A DNA stretch of 64,000 nucleotides from Paraburkholderia sartisoli (GCF_900107685.1 NZ_FNRQ01000005.1:124001-188000); one strand, 5' to 3'. Shown: positions 1 through 10,088, counted from the stretch's first letter. The notes: a model not told the origin generated them from the letters alone. Made by a program: numbers and translations.

Positions 1-80
1 CTCCTAGAGTGCAAGATACGGGTGTCCCCCGAAGTTAAATAGATAGCTAACCTGAGTAATGACCCGCACGGAGGCTGAAC

Positions 81-422
81 ATGAAAAAGCACATTGCTGT
101 TCTTTTCGCGATCGCTGGCCTTGCCGCTGTTTCCGCCGCGCAGGCGCAGGACATCGTCATCAAGCCGCAGCAGACGATCCAGTTCCGGCCTAATTCATAT
201 GGGTGTCTGTCGAAGGACAAGTTCGACGCCGCCGATCATCACGCGCAAGCGGGCGAGCAACAGAAGATGCAGGAGTTCTTCTCCGGCTATCAATGTCTTT
301 CGACGCCGGAAAACGCCGATTTCCGCGTGGTGCGCGTCGTGGGGCATGACCTCGAATTCGTGAACGCCGGTAACGGCGACACGCAGGGGCTCTGGACCAA
401 CGACCGCTTCATCAAGCAATAA
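81..422 (+). CDS. Small secreted protein, unknown function
   Basis: A 113-residue protein that I do not recognise. The first 22 or so residues form a signal peptide: two lysines, a hydrophobic stretch and an AQA cleavage site, so the mature protein of about 90 residues should be periplasmic or exported. The mature part has two cysteines, in YGCLSK and GYQCLS, that could form a disulfide. There is no membrane segment after the leader. A GGAGG ribosome-binding site lies 6 bases before the ATG, which supports this start. A hairpin terminator follows at 514-547. The next gene converges from the other strand, so this is a single-gene unit. Coding potential looks real but no function can be given. 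Confidence 0.7.
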   Translation: MKKHIAVLFAIAGLAAVSAAQAQDIVIKPQQTIQFRPNSYGCLSKDKFDAADHHAQAGEQQKMQEFFSGYQCLSTPENADFRVVRVVGHDLEFVNAGNGDTQGLWTNDRFIKQ

Positions 423-513
423 GGTCGGCAGTTCCGGCACAACGCAGAAGCCCGACGCAACCGGTTTCGTCACCGGCTGATCGGGCTTCGCCTGTTCGTC
501 GGCATATCTGCAC

Positions 514-547
514 AAAAATGGCCAGTTCATACGGACTGGCCATTTTT
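514..547 (+). terminator. Rho-independent terminator after the small secreted protein
   Basis: The stem AAAAATGGCCAGT pairs with ACTGGCCATTTTT around a 7-base loop. The flanking A and T runs make it usable in both directions, but it lies directly downstream of the plus-strand gene. Confidence 0.8.
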
Positions 548-576
548 GCATTTGGGCGGCATCTGCGCGAGGAACC

Positions 577-609
577 TTAAAAAAGCCGATGCGGCAGAAC
601 CGCATCGGC
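577..609 (-). terminator. Rho-independent terminator of the arabinose operon
   Basis: Read on the minus strand, GCCGATGCGG pairs with CCGCATCGGC over a 5-base loop, followed by a run of six T. It lies 40 bases past the stop of the arabinonate dehydratase gene and closes the minus-strand operon. Confidence 0.85.
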
Positions 610-648
610 ATGGCGCCTTCTCGCTAGCGCAGGTGACTCAACGATAAA

Positions 649-2382
649 TCAATGCGAATCGCGCGGCACGGGCGCGCCGCTCGATCCGACAAGGAAGTCC
701 AGATCCGCGCCCTGATCCGCCTGCAACACGTGCTCGACATAGAGCTTGTAGTAACCGCGCTTCGGCAGATCCGGCGCCTGCCATTCAGCGCGGCGGCGCG
801 CGAGTTCCTCGTCGGACACCTCGAGATGCAGCCGGCGCGCCGCGACGTCGAGCTCGATCATGTCGCCCGTCTTGACCAGGGCGAGCGGACCGCCCGCCGC
901 CGCTTCCGGCGACACATGCAGCACCACCGCACCGTACGCCGTGCCGCTCATGCGACCATCCGAAATCCGGACCATATCCGTGATGCCTTTTTCCAGCACC
1001 TTTTTGGGCAGCGGCATGTTGCCGACTTCAGCGAAGCCCGGATAGCCCTTCGGCCCCGCACCCTTGAGCACCATGATGCAGTGCTCGTCGATGTCGAGCG
1101 AATCGTCGTCCACCTTCGCGTGCAGTTCCTCGATGTTCTCGAACACCACCGCGCGGCCGCGATGCTGGAGCAGCGAAGGCGTCGCCGCCGAAGGCTTGAT
1201 CACCGCGCCATTCGGCGCCAGATTGCCCTTGAGCACCGCGATGCCCGCCTTCGGCTTGAACGGCTCCGCAAACGTCGTGATGACCTTCTCGTCGTAGTTC
1301 GGCGCGCCGGACACGTTGTCCCAGATCGTCTTGCCGTTGACGGTCAGCGCGTCGCGATGCAGCAGCCCCTGTTCGCCGAGTTGCTTCAGCACCGCGGGCA
1401 AACCGCCTGCGTAATAGAAGTCCTCCATCAGATACTCGCCGGAAGGCTGCAGGTTCACGAGACACGGCACGTCCGAGCCCAGTTCCCAGTCTTCAAGCGA
1501 GAGCGGCACGCCGATGCGCTTCGCGAGCGCGATCAGATGAACCACCGCGTTGGTCGAGCCGCCAATCGCCGCATTCGTGCGGATCGCGTTTTCAAACGCC
1601 TGGCGCGTGAGGATTTTGTCCATCGTCAGGTCTTCGCGCACCATGTCGACGATGCGCCGCCCGGCCAGATGCGCGAGCACCTGACGGCGCGCATCGACCG
1701 CGGGAATCGCCGCGTTGTGCGGCAGGCCCATGCCGAGCGATTCGACCATCGACGCCATCGTCGAAGCGGTGCCCATCGTCATGCAGTGGCCGCGCGAGCG
1801 GTTCATGCACGATTCGGCTTCGGTGAATTCTTCCTGCGTCATCGTGCCGGCGCGCACTTCCTCCGACATCTGCCAGACGCCCGTGCCCGAGCCGATGTTC
1901 TTGCCGCGAAAGCGGCCGTTCAACATCGGGCCGCCAGAGACGGCGAGCGCGGGCAGGTTGCACGACGCCGCGCCCATCAGCAGCGCGGGCGTGGTCTTGT
2001 CGCAACCGACGAGCAGGATCACGCCATCCATCGGGTTGCCGCGAATCGACTCCTCGACATCCATCGAAGCCAGATTGCGAAACAGCATCGCGGTAGGGCG
2101 CAGGTTCGTCTCGCCAAGCGACATCACGGGAAACTCCAGCGGCAGCCCACCGGCTTCATACACGCCTTTTTTCACGTACTCCGCGAGCTCGCGGAAGTGC
2201 GCGTTGCACGGTGTGAGCTCCGACCAGGTGTTGCAGATGCCGATCACCGGACGACCGTCGAATTCGTCGTGCGGGATGCCCTGGTTTTTCATCCATGAGC
2301 GGTGCAGAAAGCCGTCGCGATCTTTCAGGCCGAACCAGGCCTGGCTGCGAAGCGGCTTCGCGTTCTTTTTGGAATCAGCCAT
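649..2382 (-). CDS. L-arabinonate dehydratase (IlvD/Edd family)
   Basis: This enzyme removes water from L-arabinonate to give 2-keto-3-deoxy-L-arabinonate in the non-phosphorylative L-arabinose pathway. The 577-residue protein has the three cysteines that hold the [2Fe-2S] cluster in characterised pentonate dehydratases, at C59 (ELTPCN), C127 (VGCDKTTPA) and C200 (RGHCMTMG), with the Mg-binding lysine next to C127. Its length matches the roughly 579 residues of the arabinonate dehydratase branch, and it is clearly shorter than housekeeping IlvD. An AGGAG site precedes the ATG. It is the last gene of the operon after araF, araG and araH, which fixes the substrate as arabinonate rather than xylonate or gluconate with fair certainty. 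In Azospirillum the enzyme is called AraC, a name I avoid because of the regulator of that name. Confidence 0.9.
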   Translation of the reverse strand: MADSKKNAKPLRSQAWFGLKDRDGFLHRSWMKNQGIPHDEFDGRPVIGICNTWSELTPCNAHFRELAEYVKKGVYEAGGLPLEFPVMSLGETNLRPTAMLFRNLASMDVEESIRGNPMDGVILLVGCDKTTPALLMGAASCNLPALAVSGGPMLNGRFRGKNIGSGTGVWQMSEEVRAGTMTQEEFTEAESCMNRSRGHCMTMGTASTMASMVESLGMGLPHNAAIPAVDARRQVLAHLAGRRIVDMVREDLTMDKILTRQAFENAIRTNAAIGGSTNAVVHLIALAKRIGVPLSLEDWELGSDVPCLVNLQPSGEYLMEDFYYAGGLPAVLKQLGEQGLLHRDALTVNGKTIWDNVSGAPNYDEKVITTFAEPFKPKAGIAVLKGNLAPNGAVIKPSAATPSLLQHRGRAVVFENIEELHAKVDDDSLDIDEHCIMVLKGAGPKGYPGFAEVGNMPLPKKVLEKGITDMVRISDGRMSGTAYGAVVLHVSPEAAAGGPLALVKTGDMIELDVAARRLHLEVSDEELARRRAEWQAPDLPKRGYYKLYVEHVLQADQGADLDFLVGSSGAPVPRDSH

Positions 2383-2428
2383 GAAAACTCCTGTTTTTAC
2401 CGTTGCGGCGGGCGCGGGAGGGCGCGCG

Positions 2429-3442
2429 TCAATGCACGCGTTTGCTGCGGCGGTACTGATCGAACAATACCGCGAGCAACAGAATTCCGCCGCGAATCAG
2501 ATATTGATAGAAAGTCGGCACGTTCATCAGGCTCATCGCGTCCTGCACCGAGCCCATGATCAACACGCCAACGAGTACGCCGGAAATCGTCGCCACGCCG
2601 CCCGTCAGCGACACGCCGCCGAGCACGCAGGCGGAAATCACGCCGAGTTCGAGACCCACCGATGTTTTCGGATCGCCGAGGCTCATCCGCGACGCGAGCA
2701 TCACGCCCGCGAAGCCGGTCACGAGCCCTTGCAGCACGAACACGGTGATCTTGATGCGCGTCACCGGCAAGCCCGCGAGCAACGCCGCTTCGCTGTTGCC
2801 GCCGACGGCCAGTACGTTCTTGCCGAACACGGTTTTCTTCAGCAGGAAACCGAACAGCACAAAGCCGACGATGTTGCTCCAGATCGGATACGAAATGCCG
2901 AGGAACGAGCCGCCACCGAGGTCGAAAAACCGTTCTTCGGAGATCATGACCGCATCGCCGTTCGAGGTGATGAACGCGAGGCCGCGCACGACTTCCATCA
3001 TCGCGAGCGTGACGATCAGCGAGTTGATTTTGTAGCGCGCCACCAGCATGCCGTTCACGAGCCCGACCGCGCCACCCGCCAGCACGCCGCCGGCGACGCC
3101 GAGCATGACGCTGTGCGTCGCGGTAATCAGCGTCGACGCCACGACGCCCGAAAACGCGACGATCGACGCCACCGAGAGATCCACTTCGCCAAGCGCGAGC
3201 ACGAACATCATCGTCACGGAGATCGAGCCGATCAGCGTGACCGACAGCAGCAGGCCCTGGATGTTGCGCGAGCTGAGAAAGTCCGGCACCGTCACGGCCA
3301 GCACCGCGAACAGGATGAGAAACACCATCACGATGCCGGACTTGTTGACGAGGTCCCACGTGCGCGCCGCACGCGAGCCGACGCCAGCCGATACGCGCGG
3401 CGGTGGTGGCGGCGCGGAAGAATTGGTGGATTGCGTTTGCAT
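2429..3442 (-). CDS. araH: L-arabinose ABC transporter permease
   Basis: Inner-membrane permease of the L-arabinose importer, 337 residues against 328 in E. coli AraH. After a cytoplasmic N-terminus rich in serine and proline come repeated hydrophobic segments typical of the BPD_transp_2 (RbsC/AraH) family. The family signature region VDLSVASIVAFSGVVAS is present near residue 100, and GGVSLTGGVATISG lies in the C-terminal half. The gene sits between araG (45 bases upstream) and the dehydratase (46 bases downstream), so it is part of one transcript. The assignment to arabinose comes mainly from the neighbouring AraF-like binding protein. Confidence 0.9.
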   Translation of the reverse strand: MQTQSTNSSAPPPPPRVSAGVGSRAARTWDLVNKSGIVMVFLILFAVLAVTVPDFLSSRNIQGLLLSVTLIGSISVTMMFVLALGEVDLSVASIVAFSGVVASTLITATHSVMLGVAGGVLAGGAVGLVNGMLVARYKINSLIVTLAMMEVVRGLAFITSNGDAVMISEERFFDLGGGSFLGISYPIWSNIVGFVLFGFLLKKTVFGKNVLAVGGNSEAALLAGLPVTRIKITVFVLQGLVTGFAGVMLASRMSLGDPKTSVGLELGVISACVLGGVSLTGGVATISGVLVGVLIMGSVQDAMSLMNVPTFYQYLIRGGILLLAVLFDQYRRSKRVH

Positions 3443-3486
3443 GTTGTCTGTTCCCGTTTCGATTGCCTGATTCGCGCGCTGGTGTG

Positions 3487-5019
3487 TCAGCGCGGCAGCG
3501 CGAGCTTGATGAGCGCGTCGGGCGTTGCCTGCGCCTTGGGCAGGTCACCCGTGATGCGGCCTTCCTTCATCACGAGGATGCGATCGGCGACGCCAATCAC
3601 TTCCGCGAGGTCGCTCGACACGACGATCACCGTGCGGCCCGCTTCGGCGAGCCCGTACAGCAGGCCGTAGATCTCGCTGCGCGCGCCGACGTCGATGCCG
3701 CGTGTCGGCTCGTCCATGAGGAACACGTCGATTTCCTCGGCGAGCCAGCGCGACAGGATCACCTTCTGCTGGTTGCCGCCCGACAGCGTGCCGATCGCCG
3801 TGTCGCCGCTGCGCGTCTTGATCGCGAGCTTCGCGATGTATTCCTTCGAGGTCTGTGCTTCCTTGCGACCGTTGAGCACGTTGAAGCGGCTGAAGTGGCG
3901 GCGGCAGCTGATGTTCAGGTTGTCCGAGACCGAGGCGATCGTGACGATCCCTTCCTGCTTGCGATCCTCGGGACAAAGCGCGACACCGGCGCGCACTGCG
4001 TCGCGCGGCGTGGCGAACTGCACGCGCTTGCCCTTGAGCGTGACTTCGCCCGCCGTGGGCCTGACCGCGCCGTAGATCAGCTTCATCAGCTCGGAGCGGC
4101 CCGCGCCGACAAGACCAAAGAAGCCGACGATTTCACCCGCGTGCGCCGTGAAGGAAGCCGGCTCCGAGAGACCCGGTCCCATCAGTCCGTTGACGTCGAG
4201 CTGCACGGCGCCCACTTCGCGCGGACGATAGCCGTACACGTCGCTGATCGAGCGGCCCACCATGCAGCTGATGAGCCGGTCGCGTTCGAGCCCGTCGACG
4301 TCCTCGAACGTCTCGATGCGCCGTCCATCGCGAAACACGGTGACGCGGTCGCACAGTTCGTAGACTTCGTCCATGCGATGCGTGACGTAGATAATCGCGC
4401 GGCCTTCGGCCTTCAACGCGCGGATGATGCGGAAAAGCTGCTCCGTTTCGCGTGAGGACAGCGAGCTCGTCGGTTCGTCGAACGCGATCACGCGCGCGTC
4501 GCGCATCAACGCCTTGCCGATTTCGATCATCTGCCGCTGGCCGATCGACAGGCGCTTCACCTGCACCGACGGATCGATCTTCTCGCCGAGCCGGTCGAGT
4601 TCGTGAATGGCGCGTTTGACCAGCGCCTTCTCGTCGAGCACGCCGAAGCGGTTCGGCAGCGCGCCGAGCATCAGGTTTTCCGCGACCGTCAGCTCCGGTA
4701 CGAGATGCAGTTCCTGATAGATGATCGCGATGCCGGCTTCGATTGCCGCCTTCGTCGTGGCGAACTGCTGCACCGCGCCGTTTAGCGACAGCGTGCCCGC
4801 CTCGGGGTGGTTCACGCCCGAGAGCACCTTGAGCAGCGTCGACTTGCCCGCGCCGTTTTCGCCCATGAGACCGTGTACTTCGCCGCGACGCACGTCGAGC
4901 GACACCTGGTCGAGCGCGAGTACGCCCGGAAAGCGCACGGTAATACCTTCCAGCTGGAGATACGGATCGACGGCGCGCGTATCGGGCGCCGTCGTTTCGT
5001 CTTGAGATAAACCGGTCAT
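3487..5019 (-). CDS. araG: L-arabinose ABC transporter ATPase
   Basis: Double ATP-binding cassette protein that powers arabinose uptake, 510 residues against 504 in E. coli AraG. The N-terminal cassette has an intact Walker A (GENGAGKST), the ABC signature LSIGQRQ and Walker [12 protein letters not shown]. The C-terminal cassette has the degenerate P-loop VGAGRSEL usual in sugar importers, then LSGGNQQKV and [15 protein letters not shown]. The open frame continues upstream, but I choose the ATG at 5019 (protein starting MTGLSQ) because it has an AGAGG site and it starts 68 bases after the end of araF, without overlapping it. Confidence 0.92.
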   Translation of the reverse strand: MTGLSQDETTAPDTRAVDPYLQLEGITVRFPGVLALDQVSLDVRRGEVHGLMGENGAGKSTLLKVLSGVNHPEAGTLSLNGAVQQFATTKAAIEAGIAIIYQELHLVPELTVAENLMLGALPNRFGVLDEKALVKRAIHELDRLGEKIDPSVQVKRLSIGQRQMIEIGKALMRDARVIAFDEPTSSLSSRETEQLFRIIRALKAEGRAIIYVTHRMDEVYELCDRVTVFRDGRRIETFEDVDGLERDRLISCMVGRSISDVYGYRPREVGAVQLDVNGLMGPGLSEPASFTAHAGEIVGFFGLVGAGRSELMKLIYGAVRPTAGEVTLKGKRVQFATPRDAVRAGVALCPEDRKQEGIVTIASVSDNLNISCRRHFSRFNVLNGRKEAQTSKEYIAKLAIKTRSGDTAIGTLSGGNQQKVILSRWLAEEIDVFLMDEPTRGIDVGARSEIYGLLYGLAEAGRTVIVVSSDLAEVIGVADRILVMKEGRITGDLPKAQATPDALIKLALPR

Positions 5020-5087
5020 CGAATGCCTCTTGCTGATGGGGCGGGGCACACCACGCCAGACGCGCCGTGTGCCTCGCACATGCATCC

Positions 5088-6092
5088 TTAGATACCCAGT
5101 TCCTGACGCACCTGCTGCCAGTTGCTGCGCACCATCAGCTTGCCGGTGGTCTGCGTATCGGCGGGCGGCTGCTTGCCTTTCTCGATCCACTCGACCAGGT
5201 TCTCCGTGCTTTCCCTGCCGTGGTTGGTCGAGCTGACGGCGATCGTGCCGAAGAAGCCCGTCGGTTCCTTCTTCTGGAACTCGGCGAACGCTTCGCCCGC
5301 GCCGTTAATGCCCACGCCGATCACATCCGCAGCGGGAATGTGCAGCTGCTCGGTGGCGCGCACGCCGCCCAGCACGCTTTCTTCGTTGAGCGCGAAGATC
5401 ACCCACTTCTTGATGTTCGGATGCTGTGCCAGCACCGGCGACGACGCGTTAAAGCCACCTTCGTCGTCCGTCGTCTTTTGCGGCGCGTCGAAAATGTTCT
5501 CCTTCTTGAAGCCGTTCGCGAGCAGCGATTGCGTCGCGCCATCGGTGCGCAGCTTGGCCGTCGGCAGTTCGTAGCTCGTGATGCGCAGCGCGCCGACTTC
5601 TTCCGGCTTCCAGCCGCGATGCTTCATTTCATCCGAAATCGCCTGGCCGACCTGATTGCCGATCTTGAACGCGGACATGCCGAGATGCGGCACGTTCGCG
5701 AGCGGCTTGCCGGTCGAGTCGACGAGCTGGTCGTCGACGGTGACGAACTTCATGTTGTAGCGCTTCGCGCGCGCCTGAATGGCCGGTCCGAGGCGCACGT
5801 CGGGCGCGCAGATCACGAAGCCCTTCGCGCCCTGCGCGCCGAGGTTATCGATCGCGGCCAGCACCTTTTCTCCATCCGGCGTGCCGATATTCACGACCGA
5901 GAAGTGTTCTTTCTGGCCGAGCGCGGTGGCGGCTTTCTGTTCATTGATGAACCATGCCTGCTCGGGCATCTTCACGAGGAAGCCGACTTTCAGCGGCTCG
6001 TCGGCCTGTGCCGACATATGGACAGCAAACGGAGCGGCGAGGGCAGCGGCGGCCATCGCGGACAACGTCAAACGGCGAAGCTTGCGATTCAC
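5088..6092 (-). CDS. araF: L-arabinose-binding periplasmic protein
   Basis: Substrate-binding protein that captures L-arabinose in the periplasm. The 334-residue product has a signal peptide (NRKLRRLTL, then an alanine-rich core, cleaved near AQA). The mature protein follows E. coli AraF closely: LKVGFLVK at its start, then [25 protein letters not shown] and [10 protein letters not shown]. The start is the GTG at 6092, which has a perfectly placed AAGGAGAC site; the frame runs open further upstream but that part does not look like protein. It is the second gene of the operon, 144 bases after the semialdehyde dehydrogenase. The AGGAGAC site is a possible pairing target for the small RNA at 10.1 kb. 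Confidence 0.92.
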   Translation of the reverse strand: MNRKLRRLTLSAMAAAALAAPFAVHMSAQADEPLKVGFLVKMPEQAWFINEQKAATALGQKEHFSVVNIGTPDGEKVLAAIDNLGAQGAKGFVICAPDVRLGPAIQARAKRYNMKFVTVDDQLVDSTGKPLANVPHLGMSAFKIGNQVGQAISDEMKHRGWKPEEVGALRITSYELPTAKLRTDGATQSLLANGFKKENIFDAPQKTTDDEGGFNASSPVLAQHPNIKKWVIFALNEESVLGGVRATEQLHIPAADVIGVGINGAGEAFAEFQKKEPTGFFGTIAVSSTNHGRESTENLVEWIEKGKQPPADTQTTGKLMVRSNWQQVRQELGI

Positions 6093-6235
6093 AGATAGTC
6101 TCCTTCGATTATCAAGGCTGCATGCCTGTCTGGCGAATAGCAGCCGGTCAATGCAGACGCATGCGGATCCGGGTGCCCGCGTGCGCCGGTGTGCCACATC
6201 GCGTGCGGCGCTGGTTCATGCTCCAGCGCGCGCGT

Positions 6236-7699
6236 TCAGCCCGCGACGTAAGCGGTTTTCACAGTCGTGTAGAACTCCGCGGCGTACGTGCCCTGTTCGC
6301 GCGGTCCATAGCTCGAGCCTTTCCGTCCGCCGAACGGCACGTGATAGTCGACGCCGGCGGTCGGCAGATTCACCATCACCATGCCGCTCTGGCTGTGTCG
6401 CCTGAAATGCCGCGCGTATTTCAGCGACTGCGTGCAGATGCCCGCGCACAGGCCGAATGGCGTGTCGTTCGCGAGATGCAGCGCGTGGTCGTAGTCGTCG
6501 GCGGGCAACGCGACGGCGACCGGTCCGAAAATCTCCTCGCGCGCGATCCGGTGCCCCGGTTCGCCGATGAAGAGCGCCGGTTCGAGGAAGTAACCGCGCG
6601 TCGCCCGTTCAAGCTGGCGGCCGCCCGCGACCAGTTCCGCGCCTTCCTCGCGCCCGGCGCGCAGGTAGTCGAGCGTCACCGCGAGTTGCTGTTCGTTTGC
6701 GACCGGACCGATGTCGGTGCCGTGCCTGAGCGCGTGGTCGACCGTGAGCGCGGCGAGTTTCGCCTTGAGCGTCGCGACGAACGGCTCGAACACACCCCGC
6801 TCGACGATCAGCCGCGACGACGCCGTGCAGCGGTGTCCGGTCGAGAAGAACGCGCCGTTCAGCGCGGCGTCGACGGCGGTGTCGAGATTGGCGTCGTTCA
6901 ACACGACGAGCGGATTCTTGCCGCCCATTTCCAGCTGCACACGGGCCTGACGGGCGGCCGCCGCCTGCAGCACGCGCGTGCCCGTCGCGACCGAGCCGGT
7001 GAAGCTGATCGCCTGCACGAGCGGGCTCGCGACGATCCGTTCGCCGACCTGCCGGCCGCTGCCCATCACGAGGTTGAACACGCCCGCCGGCAGGCCGGCG
7101 CGATTGATGATGCCCGCCAGCGCCGCCGCGCACGCCGGCACGGTTTCCGCCGGCTTGAAGACGACGCAGTTGCCATAGGCGAGGGCGGGCGCGATCTTCC
7201 ACGCCGGAATGGCGAGCGGGAAATTCCACGGCGCGATGATGCCGATCACGCCGACCGGCTCGCGCGTCACGTCGATATCGATATCGCCGCGCACCGACGC
7301 GAGATGCTCGCCGGGAATGCGCAGCGCTTCGCCCGCGAAGAACTTGAAGATCTGGCCGGCGCGCGCCGCTTCGGCGATGGCCTCGGGCAGCGTCTTGCCT
7401 TCTTCGCGCGCCAGCAGGCGGCCCAGTTCGTCCTTGCGCGCGAGGATTTCGCTGCCGATTGCATCGAGCGCATCGGCGCGGCGCTGGATCGAAGCGAGTG
7501 ACCACTCACGAAACGCGGCGCTTGCTGCCTCGATCGCACCATCGGTCTGACGGGCGTCGGCGCGAGCATATTCGCCGACCGGATCGTCGAGATCGGATGG
7601 ATTCAGCGAAAGCCCGGTCGTCGCGCCCGATTCCCACGCACCGTTGATGAAGTGCCGGAATGGACCCGAAACGAGGGGAACGAGAAAGTCGCGATTCAT
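6236..7699 (-). CDS. 2-oxoglutarate semialdehyde dehydrogenase
   Basis: Aldehyde dehydrogenase family protein of 487 residues, probably 2,5-dioxopentanoate (alpha-ketoglutaric semialdehyde) dehydrogenase, the last step of L-arabinose oxidation to 2-oxoglutarate. Visible motifs are the catalytic asparagine in APWNFPLA, the glutamate in LEMGGKNP and the catalytic cysteine in STGHRCTASS. The sequence alone cannot separate it from succinate or glutarate semialdehyde dehydrogenase; the call rests on the araFGH and arabinonate dehydratase genes downstream. I place the start at the ATG at 7699 because homologues begin about there, but no strong ribosome-binding site is visible. It is the first gene after the divergent promoter shared with the LysR regulator. 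Confidence 0.85.
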   Translation of the reverse strand: MNRDFLVPLVSGPFRHFINGAWESGATTGLSLNPSDLDDPVGEYARADARQTDGAIEAASAAFREWSLASIQRRADALDAIGSEILARKDELGRLLAREEGKTLPEAIAEAARAGQIFKFFAGEALRIPGEHLASVRGDIDIDVTREPVGVIGIIAPWNFPLAIPAWKIAPALAYGNCVVFKPAETVPACAAALAGIINRAGLPAGVFNLVMGSGRQVGERIVASPLVQAISFTGSVATGTRVLQAAAARQARVQLEMGGKNPLVVLNDANLDTAVDAALNGAFFSTGHRCTASSRLIVERGVFEPFVATLKAKLAALTVDHALRHGTDIGPVANEQQLAVTLDYLRAGREEGAELVAGGRQLERATRGYFLEPALFIGEPGHRIAREEIFGPVAVALPADDYDHALHLANDTPFGLCAGICTQSLKYARHFRRHSQSGMVMVNLPTAGVDYHVPFGGRKGSSYGPREQGTYAAEFYTTVKTAYVAG

Positions 7700-7876
7700 C
7701 AATGCACACGGCCGGTTCGCTGAAAGTCCACGAATGGTATGAGTCGTCGCAATAACTTTCCAATCCCTTTTTGGGACATCGTGATATCGTTTCTGGTATG
7801 ACAAGACCGGGTTCGCCGGGCCGCGATGCATTTCCAGCGCGTCACGGCATGACATGACAACGGAGCGAGACACGCG
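7700..7876. promoter_or_regulatory. Divergent promoter region, arabinose operon and LysR gene
   Basis: Non-coding stretch between two divergent genes, where a LysR protein would be expected to bind. Two direct copies of TGGTATGA lie at 7735-7742 and 7794-7801, exactly 59 bases apart, and an AT-rich patch with TTTTTGGGAC lies between them. I cannot assign -35 and -10 boxes with confidence. Confidence 0.5.
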
Positions 7877-8854
7877 ATGACCCGCAGCTATTCGAACTGG
7901 TTTGTGCGCGCGCGGCTGAAAACGCGGCAGCTGCTGCTGCTCGCGGCGATGGAGGAAGAAGGCAACGTACGCCGCGCCGCCGATGTGCTGGGCATGACGC
8001 AGCCCGCCGCATCGCGACTGCTGAAGGAACTCGAGGACATGCTCGGCGTGAGCCTCTTCGACCGTACGCCGCACGGGATGCACGCCACGCTGTACGGCGA
8101 GGTGATGATTCGCCACGCGCGGATGGTGCTGTCAAACCTCAGTCACGCGCATGATGAAATATCGGCGTTACGCGAGGGGCTGGCCGGTCAGGTGCGCATC
8201 GGCGTGATCGCCGCGGCGGCCGCGACGATGGTGCCGCGTGCGATCACGAAAGTGAAGGCGCAGTATCCGCAGCTGCAGATCTGGGTGCAGGTCGAAACGT
8301 CGGACGTGATGTTGCCGCGCGTCGCCGAAGGCGACCTCGATATCATGATTGGCCGCGTGCTGGAACGGCAGAATCAGCTGAAGACGGAGATCCACTACGA
8401 GCCGCTCGCCGACGAGCCGCTGTGCGTCGTCGCGCGGCCCGGCCATCCGCTCGAAGGCGAAGCCGGGCTGACGCTGCGCGGGATCGTGAATGCCGGCTGG
8501 GTGCTGCATCCGCCGGGCAGCGTGCTGCGTCACCGGTTCGACATGATGTTTTCGCAGATCGGCCTGAATCCGCCGCAGAACGTGGTGAACACGAACAATT
8601 TTCTGGCAATCGCGAGCCTGCTGCTGCAAAGCGACATGCTCGCCGTGCTGCCCGACGAAGTCACGCGGCAGTACCAGCAATACGGCGTGCTGAAGCGTCT
8701 GCCGATCGAACTGCCGTACCGGATGGACGCTTTCGGTATCATCACGCGCCAGTCGCATCTGCTTTCACCTGCGGCTTCGGTCGTGCTCGGCGCGCTGCGC
8801 GCGGCCGCCGCGGATGTTTACGGCGGCCCGTTCGACGTCGCAGCGGCCCGCTAA
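7877..8854 (+). CDS. LysR-family regulator of the arabinose genes
   Basis: A 325-residue LysR-type transcription factor. The N-terminal helix-turn-helix spans about residues 17-75 (KTRQLLLLAAM, MTQPAASRLLKELE, LFDRTPHGM), followed by the substrate-binding-like effector domain (LRIGVIAAAA-type start, a DIMIGRV segment, and ADEPLCVVARPGHPL). It resembles the GbpR subgroup, which controls sugar-binding-protein operons in Azospirillum and Agrobacterium. Its position directly opposite the arabinose operon supports control of that operon in response to the sugar or an intermediate. The ligand is not shown by the sequence. Confidence 0.85.
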   Translation: MTRSYSNWFVRARLKTRQLLLLAAMEEEGNVRRAADVLGMTQPAASRLLKELEDMLGVSLFDRTPHGMHATLYGEVMIRHARMVLSNLSHAHDEISALREGLAGQVRIGVIAAAAATMVPRAITKVKAQYPQLQIWVQVETSDVMLPRVAEGDLDIMIGRVLERQNQLKTEIHYEPLADEPLCVVARPGHPLEGEAGLTLRGIVNAGWVLHPPGSVLRHRFDMMFSQIGLNPPQNVVNTNNFLAIASLLLQSDMLAVLPDEVTRQYQQYGVLKRLPIELPYRMDAFGIITRQSHLLSPAASVVLGALRAAAADVYGGPFDVAAAR

Positions 8855-8918
8855 CCGGCGGTCCGCTGCCTGTCCCCATTATTCTGAATCGCCCGTGCGA
8901 GCGGGCCGAAAACGCTGC

Positions 8919-9473
8919 ATGGCTCTCAAATCGACGATTTACAAGGCTGAACTCCAGATCGCCAACATGGACCGGCACTATTACGCCGATCACCAGCTGA
9001 CGATCGCCCGCCATCCGTCCGAAACCGACGAACGGATGATGGTCCGTGTCGCCGCGTTCGCGCTGTTCGCGCAGGAACGCCTCGAGTTCTGCAAGGGCCT
9101 CTCGGATACCGACGAGCCGGACCTCTGGCAAAAGGACCTGACGGGCGCCATCGAAACATGGATCGACGTCGGCCAGCCGGAAGAGCGCCGCATCGCGAAG
9201 GCAAGCGGCCGCGCGAACGACGTGATCGTGATCGCGTACGCCGGACGCACGTCCGATATCTGGTGGCAGGGCGTGCGCGGCAAGGTGGAACGGCTGCGCA
9301 ACGTGACGGTGTGGTCGCTTGGCGAAGGCGTGGCGGCATCGCTCGGCAGCCTGGCCGAACGGACGATGCGGCTGCAGTGCACGGTGCAGGACGGCGCCGC
9401 GTGGCTCGGCAGTTCCGCCGCCGACCCGGTACCGATCGAGTGGTCGGTGCTGAAAGCGCCCGCCGGCGCCTGA
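8919..9473 (+). CDS. yaeQ: YaeQ family protein
   Basis: A 184-residue protein that matches the YaeQ family (E. coli YaeQ has 181 residues). Recognisable parts are the start MALKSTIYKAELQIANMDR, then HPSETDERMMVR and VWSLGEGVAAS. The family has a nuclease-like (PD-(D/E)XK) fold and an unclear role; older links to RfaH suppression are not firm. The ATG at 8919 starts the conserved region, and the longer open frame upstream overlaps the end of the LysR gene and is not conserved in character. It is a single gene. Confidence 0.88.
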   Translation: MALKSTIYKAELQIANMDRHYYADHQLTIARHPSETDERMMVRVAAFALFAQERLEFCKGLSDTDEPDLWQKDLTGAIETWIDVGQPEERRIAKASGRANDVIVIAYAGRTSDIWWQGVRGKVERLRNVTVWSLGEGVAASLGSLAERTMRLQCTVQDGAAWLGSSAADPVPIEWSVLKAPAGA

Positions 9474-9508
9474 CGCGTATTGCCGGGCCACGACGCTTCT
9501 TCTAACAC

Positions 9509-9934
9509 CTACAGCGCGCTGGAACGCGCCGCCTCGGGCGGCCCCTTCAGCTCGACCATGTTGCCTTCCGGGTCGAAGAGATACTGCGAGGGCCCGTAAC
9601 CGTCCGCGCCGTATCGCAACGCCTGCTCGCCAGGCTGCACGCCGTGCGCGACCAGATGGGTTCTGAGCGCATCGGCGTCGAACGGCTCGATGCGCAGGCA
9701 GACGTGGTCCATATTGCGACCGGCGTCCGGCGAGCCGCTCTCCGGACGGTCGATCGGACCGCCCACTTTCAGCAGATCGATCAACGAGCGCCCGGCGCGT
9801 AACTGCGTGAGTCCGATATCCGGCTGCTCTTTTTCGACGTTGCAGCCGAGCACATCGCAGTAAAACCGCGTCATCGCCTCGGGATCGCGCACCCTGATGA
9901 CGATATGGTCGATCTCGCGAATATGAAACTTCAT
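9509..9934 (-). CDS. VOC-superfamily (glyoxalase/dioxygenase-like) protein
   Basis: A 141-residue single-domain member of the vicinal oxygen chelate superfamily. Likely metal ligands are the histidine in IDHIVIRV near residue 10, the histidine in NMDHVCLRI and the glutamate in GNMVELKG, each in the usual beta-strand position. It could be a lyase, an isomerase or a small-molecule resistance protein; the sequence does not decide. It converges on yaeQ and has no other partner. Confidence 0.75.
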   Translation of the reverse strand: MKFHIREIDHIVIRVRDPEAMTRFYCDVLGCNVEKEQPDIGLTQLRAGRSLIDLLKVGGPIDRPESGSPDAGRNMDHVCLRIEPFDADALRTHLVAHGVQPGEQALRYGADGYGPSQYLFDPEGNMVELKGPPEAARSSAL

Positions 9935-10088
9935 GGGAATCTCTCCTTCGTTCCGATCCGGACACCGCTGGGTGGCCCTCCAGGAGTGTAGGAGAGGCAG
10001 GCGACGTGCGTGAAACGAAAGCGCCAGAAGAGGCTGATTGCACCACCGGTGCGGCCCGGCAGTAAAGGGAAAGCGGGGGAAAACAGGC

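Noticed and set aside
652..2298. 548-codon plus-strand open frame opposite the arabinonate dehydratase gene
   Set aside because: It is arginine- and histidine-rich shadow sequence from a high-GC gene on the other strand, with no family resemblance.
8814..8918. Upstream extension of the yaeQ frame
   Set aside because: It overlaps the end of the LysR gene, and family similarity begins only at the ATG at 8919.
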